From: Bacteroidota bacterium
Lineage (GTDB): Bacteria > Bacteroidota > Bacteroidia > Flavobacteriales > Flavobacteriaceae
DNA: 9,885 nucleotides
Assembly: GCA_024278565.1 (NCBI GenBank)
Contig: JAJRSY010000329.1
Span: 1 to 9,885, forward strand
Direction of reading: 5' to 3'
Part shown: piece by piece, positions 6,569-9,885 of the stretch
How positions within the stretch are numbered: position 1 is the first letter of the stretch
Layout: each line of letters opens with the position of its first letter
Translations under genes and position numbers: made by a program
Notes under the pieces: generated by a model
The model's database searches: none
What the model saw: only the letters and a program-made list of their open reading frames with translations
Told to the model about the DNA's origin: nothing

Positions 6569-6669
6569 AGCACTACTGGCATTGGGCTGCGAGAAGAGCG
6601 AAAAAACCTTCATTTTATTAACAAACACACCGAGTTATCAACAAAAACGTTGATTTACCTTGATTTTAC

Positions 6670-6699
6670 TTGCGTTCACGGCAAATCGGTATAAATTTG
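6670..6699 (+). promoter_or_regulatory. Promoter of the HU gene
   Basis: TTG (6670-6672, preceded by C) and TAAATTTG (6692-6699) are separated by 19 nt and match the Bacteroidota -33/-7 consensus (TTG, then TAnnTTTG). Transcription would start near 6705, leaving an A/T-rich leader of about 38 nt. A small inverted repeat, ATCAAC (6637-6642)/GTTGAT (6649-6654), lies upstream. It lacks the strength and U-tract of a terminator. Confidence 0.75.
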
Positions 6700-6743
6700 T
6701 TACACGTTTAAAATTTATTAACAACAATTAATTTATTCACATT

Positions 6744-7016
6744 ATGAACAAAACAGAATTAATCGATGGAATGGCAGCTGATGCTGGTATCACAAAAGCA
6801 GCGGCAAAAAAATCTTTGGAGTCTTTTTTAGGGAATGTAGAAGGAGCTCTTAAAAAAGGAAACCGCGTATCTTTGGTAGGTTTCGGATCTTGGTCTGTAA
6901 ATAGAAGAAATGCAAGAGAAGGTAGAAACCCTTCAACAGGACAAACTATTCAAATTGCAGCTAAAAATGTTGTGAAGTTTAAAGCAGGTGCTGATTTAGG
7001 CAAAGCGGTAAACTAG
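6744..7016 (+). CDS. hup: HU-family DNA-binding protein
   Basis: HU is a nucleoid-associated protein that binds and bends DNA as a dimer, with little sequence preference. At 90 aa it is of standard length. The N-terminal helices (MNKTELIDGMAADAGITKAA) form the dimer core. The GFGSWSVNRRNAREGRNPSTG segment is the beta-arm, with Pro63 at the usual DNA-intercalating tip. Gene expression is probably high: the -33/-7 promoter is close to consensus, the leader is A/T-rich, and a strong intrinsic terminator follows 22 nt after the stop, making it a monocistronic unit. Specialised bacteroidal HU paralogues exist, but this one has neither a long N-terminal nor a long C-terminal extension, so it looks like the main HU. 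Confidence 0.97.
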   Translation: MNKTELIDGMAADAGITKAAAKKSLESFLGNVEGALKKGNRVSLVGFGSWSVNRRNAREGRNPSTGQTIQIAAKNVVKFKAGADLGKAVN

Positions 7017-7038
7017 TTTATACTGACACGATATCATT

Positions 7039-7070
7039 AAAGCATTGACCTGATGGTCAATGCTTTTTTA
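7039..7070 (+). terminator. Intrinsic terminator after HU
   Basis: AAAGCATTGACC (7039-7050) pairs over its full 12 bp with GGTCAATGCTTT (7055-7066) around loop TGAT, and the T-run continues to 7069. It isolates HU from the following gene. Confidence 0.93.
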
Positions 7071-7081
7071 TTGCACCACTT

Positions 7082-7112
7082 TTTGATATGAATAAGATTA
7101 ATCTTATTTTTA
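7082..7112 (+). promoter_or_regulatory. Candidate promoter of yqgE/algH
   Basis: TTTG (7082-7085) is followed after 19 nt by TATTTTTA (7105-7112), a 7-of-8 match to TAnnTTTG. The leader to the ATG would be about 25 nt. The spacer is largely filled by an 18-bp palindrome. Confidence 0.6.
7091..7108. promoter_or_regulatory. 18-bp perfect palindrome, candidate operator for yqgE/algH
   Basis: AATAAGATTAATCTTATT is identical to its own reverse complement. It lies between the proposed -33 and -7 elements and overlaps the first bases of the latter, the classic position for a dimeric repressor site. With no loop and an A/T-rich sequence it is a poor RNA hairpin, so a DNA-level role is more plausible. 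The binding protein is unknown. Confidence 0.55.
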
Positions 7113-7141
7113 GTTAGCAAACAGGTACTAAGAAATAAGCC

Positions 7142-7702
7142 ATGATTGATTTAAAGCCCGAAAAGGGCAAACTTCTGATAGCTGAGCCAACGCTGACCGG
7201 CGATGTATCTTTCAATAGATCGGTTGTGCTTTTGGCAGAACATAATGAAAGTGGGTCAGTTGGGTTTATTTTGAACAAACCATTGGAATACAACATTAAT
7301 GAATTGGTGACTGAAATACTTATTCCTTTTCAAGTGTACAACGGTGGCCCTGTGGAACAAGACAATATTTACTTTATACACAAGGTGCCCCATCTTATAA
7401 CCAATAGCACAGAAATTTCTGATGGTGTTTTTTGGGGTGGTGATTTTGAAAAAATAATCAGTCTTATTAATGAAGGTGTAATATTAGAAGAGGATATTCG
7501 CTTTTTTTTAGGGTATACGGGCTGGTCGGCACTACAACTTGACCAAGAACTGACCTCTAAATCGTGGATAGTAGTAAAAAACAAGTATGAAAGCTCAATT
7601 ATCAATAAATCATCAATAGCGTTCTGGAAAGAGAAAATTACTGAGCTTGGAGGTGATTATCTACTATGGTCAAATGCTCCTGACAACCCTAGTTTAAATT
7701 AA
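7142..7702 (+). CDS. yqgE: YqgE/AlgH family protein (DUF179)
   Basis: The 186-aa product belongs to the YqgE/AlgH family, conserved in many bacteria. AlgH was named from a link with alginate production in Pseudomonas, but its biochemical activity is not settled. Family segments appear in order: KGKLLIAEPTLTGDVSFNRSVVLL near the N-terminus, GSVGFILNKPL at about 38-48, YNGGPVEQDNIYFIH at about 66-80, and GYTGWSALQLDQEL at about 124-137, followed by the Trp of SKSWIVV. The length is typical and the ATG at 7142 gives the standard start. No signal peptide or transmembrane segment is present, so it is probably cytoplasmic. It stands alone between the HU terminator and a convergent aminotransferase gene, with its own candidate promoter and a palindromic operator. 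That suggests individual control. Confidence 0.94.
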   Translation: MIDLKPEKGKLLIAEPTLTGDVSFNRSVVLLAEHNESGSVGFILNKPLEYNINELVTEILIPFQVYNGGPVEQDNIYFIHKVPHLITNSTEISDGVFWGGDFEKIISLINEGVILEEDIRFFLGYTGWSALQLDQELTSKSWIVVKNKYESSIINKSSIAFWKEKITELGGDYLLWSNAPDNPSLN

Positions 7703-7780
7703 CTTAGGTATTTTATTTCGTTTCTTTTTTATCTACCGAGAAGCAGGTCTACCCCGTATTCATCTAAAAACGGGACACGG

Positions 7781-8638
7781 TTATAATTCCGGAATCGAAA
7801 ATCTGGCCGTTGCATTCAGTTTTCCAATCAAATCTTTTGCCACCATATTGCCAAATTGCTTCTTTCTGTATTTAGAAATTGAACAGATGCCAACAATTGA
7901 ATTGGTAATAAAGAGCTCATCAGCCTTTTGTAGGTCAAAGGGTGAGATAGATGCCTCCTTTAGGGAATAGTTTTCTATTTTGTCAATAATCGCAAGCAGT
8001 TTTTTTCGTATTATTCCGTTTAGACAACCATCATTTAAAGGTGGGGTTATCACCGTATTGCCGTTTATCAAAAAAAGGTTCCCGTTCAAGGCCTCAACAA
8101 CTTTTTTATCGTAGTTCAAAAGTAAGCAGTTATCATACCCGTTTTCTTTGGCAAAGATGCTACCTACTACATTGATTATCTTATTGTTGGTTTTTAGAGT
8201 AGAAATCATATCAGGATTAACATAAAAATCTTTATACAGTCCTACTTCATATGAATTGTCATTAAGAGCGTAAAATGGCAATTCTAAGGATTGCGACTCT
8301 ATGCAATATGAAATATCATTGGTGATTGGCAAATACAGGCCTCCATTATTTCTAAATACAGTTAAGCGAATTCGCGCAGCCTTATTTTCCAAAAAATTCG
8401 CCTGAATTGTTTTTAGTAACTCTTCTTTCAAAAAATCCATGGTAAACGCCATGGGTATTTCCATTCGTAAAATTCGCATTGAGGCCATTAATCTGCGATA
8501 GTGCTCTTCCCAAAAGAAAACCATGCTATTGACCACACGTATGGTCTCAAATAAGGAGTCGCCATAACGTAATCCCCTATTTTTGTGATTGATAAAATTG
8601 GTTTCTTCTGAAAGAAGTTCTCCGTTAGAATTAATCAT
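7781..8638 (-). CDS. Aminotransferase class IV (aminodeoxychorismate lyase-like)
   Basis: This is a PLP-dependent fold-type IV enzyme of 285 aa. The family includes branched-chain aminotransferases, D-amino-acid aminotransferases and 4-amino-4-deoxychorismate lyase (PabC). The early RGLRYGDSLFETIRV (21-35) is the usual substrate-pocket start. Lys149 in STLKTNNKI is at the PLP Schiff-base position. Glu182 in VVEALNGNLFL contacts the PLP ring nitrogen, followed by TPPLNDGCLNGIIRKKLL (198-215) and ELFITNSIVGICSI (241-254). The usual Ser/Thr in 'E-x-S/T-x-x-N' is replaced here (EALNGN). The short length and ITNS motif lean towards a PabC-like lyase in folate synthesis, but the class cannot separate activities by eye. 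It is convergent with yqgE (78 nt apart). A terminator 66-92 nt upstream separates it from the next leftward gene, so it needs its own promoter. Confidence 0.85.
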   Translation of the reverse strand: MINSNGELLSEETNFINHKNRGLRYGDSLFETIRVVNSMVFFWEEHYRRLMASMRILRMEIPMAFTMDFLKEELLKTIQANFLENKAARIRLTVFRNNGGLYLPITNDISYCIESQSLELPFYALNDNSYEVGLYKDFYVNPDMISTLKTNNKIINVVGSIFAKENGYDNCLLLNYDKKVVEALNGNLFLINGNTVITPPLNDGCLNGIIRKKLLAIIDKIENYSLKEASISPFDLQKADELFITNSIVGICSISKYRKKQFGNMVAKDLIGKLNATARFSIPEL

Positions 8639-8703
8639 TTTATTAGTGTCGCTATTTATTGTTCAAAATAGTTTCAGCAATTACAAAAAAAGCTGACAGC
8701 CAT

Positions 8704-8729
8704 AAAAAAGGCCTTGAAAAATCAAGGCC
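8704..8729 (-). terminator. Intrinsic terminator after the START-like gene
   Basis: On the minus strand GGCCTTGA pairs with TCAAGGCC (8-bp stem over 8710-8729) around a TTTT loop, followed by six T (complement of 8704-8709). It ends the leftward transcript of the START-like gene 31 nt after its stop, before the aminotransferase gene. Confidence 0.85.
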
Positions 8730-8759
8730 AAGTAGTATTTAAGAAACTATTTTTAAAAA

Positions 8760-9143
8760 TCACTTTGACCCCAAGACCTGTTTTAGGTCACCCACTTGGT
8801 TGGTCCATAACATTTTTGATTCCTCTACTTCATCTTCATCGGCAAAATCGGTAACAAAAAGAGAAACATCTTTGGTCATTTCGTCAACGATTATTTTCAT
8901 TTCGAAATAAGTGTCGTCGTCGTTTTCTTCCCAAGCGAATTTCACGAAATCATCGTTCTTTTTTTTGAGCAGTTTTGCATCCTCTTCAGAACCATCCCAA
9001 ATGAAACTAAACAATTCACCCCTAGAGTTCACGTCGTCGGCAAACCATTCTGAAAGACCTGACGGAGTGGCTAAGTATTGGTACAGCATATGCGGTGAGG
9101 ACTGTATCACAAACTCCATTTCAAATTTTATTTTATCACTCAT
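8760..9143 (-). CDS. START-like domain (SRPBCC superfamily) protein
   Basis: This 127-aa protein has the pattern of the START-like/AHSA1-type group found in Bacteroidota: FEMEFVIQSSPHMLYQYLATPSGLSEWFADDV opens the helix-grip fold, with the SPxxLYxYLxTPxGLxxWFAxxV signature. A strand-rich middle and a C-terminal helix (KMLWTNQVGDLKQVLGSK) follow. SRPBCC proteins form a cavity for hydrophobic ligands, but the ligand and role here are unknown. The middle and C-terminal parts are very acidic (ENDDDTYFE, DFADEDEVEESK). It has no signal peptide or membrane helix, so it is cytoplasmic. It is monocistronic, with a terminator 31 nt after the stop. It diverges from the tRNA-Met gene across a 136-nt A/T-rich gap, where I see no confident leftward promoter. 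Confidence 0.87.
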   Translation of the reverse strand: MSDKIKFEMEFVIQSSPHMLYQYLATPSGLSEWFADDVNSRGELFSFIWDGSEEDAKLLKKKNDDFVKFAWEENDDDTYFEMKIIVDEMTKDVSLFVTDFADEDEVEESKMLWTNQVGDLKQVLGSK

Positions 9144-9228
9144 TTCAAATAGTATTTACATTGGCAATATATATATTTATAAAGGATTAAAAAATAAAAC
9201 CGCTAGAATAATTTTAGCCATTTTATAG

Positions 9229-9259
9229 TTGACGAACAAATAATTAAACTTTATATTTG
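9229..9259 (+). promoter_or_regulatory. Promoter of the tRNA-Met gene
   Basis: TTG (9229-9231) and TATATTTG (9252-9259) lie 20 nt apart and both match the Bacteroidota consensus. The tRNA 5' end is 21 nt past the -7 box. The rest of the 9144-9279 gap is A/T-rich with nothing else recognisable. Confidence 0.8.
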
Positions 9260-9279
9260 CTGCCGTTAAAAAGTGCCAT

Positions 9280-9353
9280 GGCGAGGTAGCTCAGCTGGTT
9301 AGAGCGTCGGATTCATAACCCGGAGGTCGCGGGATCGTGCCCCGCTCTCGCTA
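9280..9353 (+). tRNA. tRNA-Met (CAT anticodon)
   Basis: The cloverleaf folds by hand. The acceptor GGCGAGG (9280-9286) pairs with TCTCGCT (9346-9352), with G-U at 1-72 and 7-66. The D-stem is GCTC/GAGC, the anticodon loop TTCATAA has CAT at 9314-9316, and the T-stem is GCGGG/CCCGC. The discriminator is A73 (9353) and CCA is not encoded. The anticodon stem TCGGA/CCCGG has a T-G pair and an A31-C39 mismatch. It lacks the GGG/CCC stem and the unpaired 1-72 of an initiator, so it is elongator-like. The CAT anticodon could also belong to a lysidine-modified tRNA-Ile2, which cannot be excluded. The T-loop ATCGTGC is unusual, with A at 54 and T at 58 instead of T54 and A58. Confidence 0.9.
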
Positions 9354-9363
9354 CATTGTAAAC

Positions 9364-9397
9364 AAAGGAATCTCAGTTTTTGAGATTCCTTTTTCTT
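9364..9397 (+). terminator. Intrinsic terminator after tRNA-Met
   Basis: AAAGGAATCTCA (9364-9375) pairs with TGAGATTCCTTT (9381-9392) around loop GTTTT, a 12-bp perfect stem, followed by a T-rich tail. It lies 10 nt after the tRNA 3' end. Confidence 0.92.
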
Positions 9398-9402
9398 TTC
9401 TC

Positions 9403-9423
9403 AGGTAAAACATAGGTAAAACA
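9403..9423. repeat. Short direct repeat AGGTAAAACA x2
   Basis: Two exact 10-bp copies (9403-9412 and 9414-9423) are separated by one base, giving an 11-bp period. They lie just past the tRNA terminator, at the junction with broken gene fragments. Short direct repeats at one helical turn beside a tRNA 3' end resemble integrase arm sites, but no integrase gene or copy of the tRNA end is present in the window. Confidence 0.45.
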
Positions 9424-9433
9424 AATAACAAGT

Positions 9434-9634
9434 TTACAGCTCTTTACATAAAGTGCGTTCTGTAATAAAGAGTTCATCCTTGCCATTGACAATACCTAAA
9501 ATACAATGTCGGGTCCTTTGTGCTTTAGAAGTAATAATCGACAGTTTTTTCTCAACAAAAGCATTCATCAATGTCGACTTGCCCACATTTGGGTTGCCTA
9601 TGCTATTTAAGAAGCCCGATTTATGCTTTACCAT
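9434..9634 (-). pseudogene. era: Truncated N-terminal fragment of GTPase Era
   Basis: The first ~54 residues clearly match Era, a ribosome-assembly GTPase. They include GNPNVGKSTLMNAF (the G1/P-loop), KLSIITSKAQ, and RTRHCILGIVNGKDE around switch I. Homology then stops near 9473, where the DTPG motif (G3) should follow. The frame continues with an unrelated FITERTLCKEL tail to a stop at 9434-9436. A full Era is about 295 aa and has a KH domain, so this is a non-functional remnant. The switch-I region has Arg40 where Thr is usual, suggesting drift. Its ATG at 9632-9634 overlaps the end of the symporter fragment by 14 nt, as in an intact gene pair. An intact era is expected elsewhere because the gene is normally essential. 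Confidence 0.85.
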
Positions 9635-9749
9635 CTTTCAATTTTTTATAGTACTCTTTCGCCGTCGCATTTACTTTGGGCGCAAGTAAAAGTACGGCGA
9701 TCATATTAGGAATTACCATTAGAGCATACGACAGATCAATTAAATAACT
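9621..9749 (-). pseudogene. C-terminal fragment of a probable sodium/alanine-type (AGCS) symporter
   Basis: Reading leftward, 42 residues before the TAA at 9621-9623 include SYLIDLSYALMVIPNMIAV, then LLLAPKVNATAKEYYKKLK. A last membrane helix containing 'ALMxIPNxIAxLLLAPKV' followed by a short Lys-rich cytoplasmic tail is the C-terminus pattern of sodium:alanine/amino-acid symporters (AGCS). The upstream side, beyond about 9752, has no recognisable symporter sequence and soon meets a rightward transposase start, so the gene is truncated. The frame itself continues open to about 9836, but I see no homology there. Overlap with the era fragment shows that the pair was moved or copied together. 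The family call rests on a short segment. Confidence 0.6.
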
Positions 9750-9791
9750 GACCTTACGCAAAAATAATGCATGAATTTGTAAAAAAGAGAT

Positions 9792-9885
9792 ATGGCTGTT
9801 GATAACTTGAAAGAGCTTTATATGGACTATTTAATTAGTTCAACCCAATTAACAACCTGCACAGGGCTGTCAAGGGTTTTAGATG
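9792..9885 (+). CDS. 5' end of an IS transposase (IS701/IS4-like DDE), partial
   Basis: From the ATG at 9792 the frame is open to the window edge (31 codons). The segment ELYMDYLISSTQLTTCTGLS, followed by RVLD, resembles the N-terminus of Bacteroidota DDE transposases related to IS701/IS4, which typically read 'LYxDYLxSSxxxTTATGLSxxLD'. The catalytic acids lie beyond the window. The left end of the element should lie between about 9750 and 9791, where symporter homology stops. I cannot define its inverted repeat without the other end. It is possible that the match is to another transposase family. Confidence 0.6.
   Translation, partial: MAVDNLKELYMDYLISSTQLTTCTGLSRVLD

Noticed and set aside
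6635..6643. TTATCAACA upstream of HU as a DnaA box
   Set aside because: It differs from TTATCCACA by one base and no cluster of boxes or origin features is nearby. In A/T-rich DNA this is expected by chance.
7753..7774. Hairpin CCCGT/ACGGG between the convergent yqgE and aminotransferase genes
   Set aside because: It has only a 5-bp stem over a 12-nt loop with no proper T-run, so it is not supported as a bidirectional terminator.
9162..9182. AT-dinucleotide-rich run upstream of the START-like gene as a functional repeat
   Set aside because: It is a short, imperfect A/T run in an A/T-rich intergenic gap. There is no clear promoter match or repeat unit worth calling.
1..9885. CRISPR array, toxin-antitoxin pair, defence island or biosynthetic cluster
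   Set aside because: I found no spaced direct repeats of CRISPR type and no gene pair of such families. The intact genes are housekeeping, and the edges are IS fragments and gene relics.

Overview
The window looks like chromosomal DNA from a member of the Flavobacteriaceae (Bacteroidota). The evidence is low-to-moderate GC, near absence of Shine-Dalgarno sequences, several promoters of the Bacteroidota type (TTG/TTTG, 19-20 bp, TAnnTTTG), and families typical of that phylum: DUF4290, a START-like SRPBCC protein, an HRDC-less RecQ, and a MurA with Asp in place of the catalytic Cys. No genus can be assigned from sequence alone.

Left edge (1-504): a scar region. It holds the last codons of what is probably an IS200/IS605-type transposase, a perfect 8-bp hairpin, the C-terminal part of an unrecognised protein, and a glyoxalase C-terminal relic running into the murA terminus.

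Core (505-9143): housekeeping genes. murA and a DUF4290 gene lie leftward 17 nt apart. A probable 179-bp MITE separates them from a leftward DUF493 gene. A divergent promoter region then starts a tight rightward run: AAA/P-loop NTPase, recQ and fmt (gaps of 2 and 1 nt). After that come HU with a strong promoter and terminator, yqgE/algH with an 18-bp palindrome inside its promoter spacer, a convergent aminotransferase class IV gene, and a leftward START-like gene with its own terminator.

Right edge (9229-9885): a well-formed promoter drives a tRNA-Met(CAT) with an odd T-loop, followed by a terminator. Next to it lies a relic of two adjacent leftward genes: the C-terminus of a probable sodium/alanine-type symporter overlapping the N-terminus of Era. 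It is cut on one side by the start of an IS701/IS4-like transposase. Since Era is normally essential, an intact copy is expected elsewhere.

I see no new multi-gene defence or biosynthetic system. The most interesting signals are small: a poly-A tract that takes the natural ATG of the P-loop NTPase out of frame by one base, the MITE, the algH operator-like palindrome, the tRNA T-loop, and the symporter-era scar.
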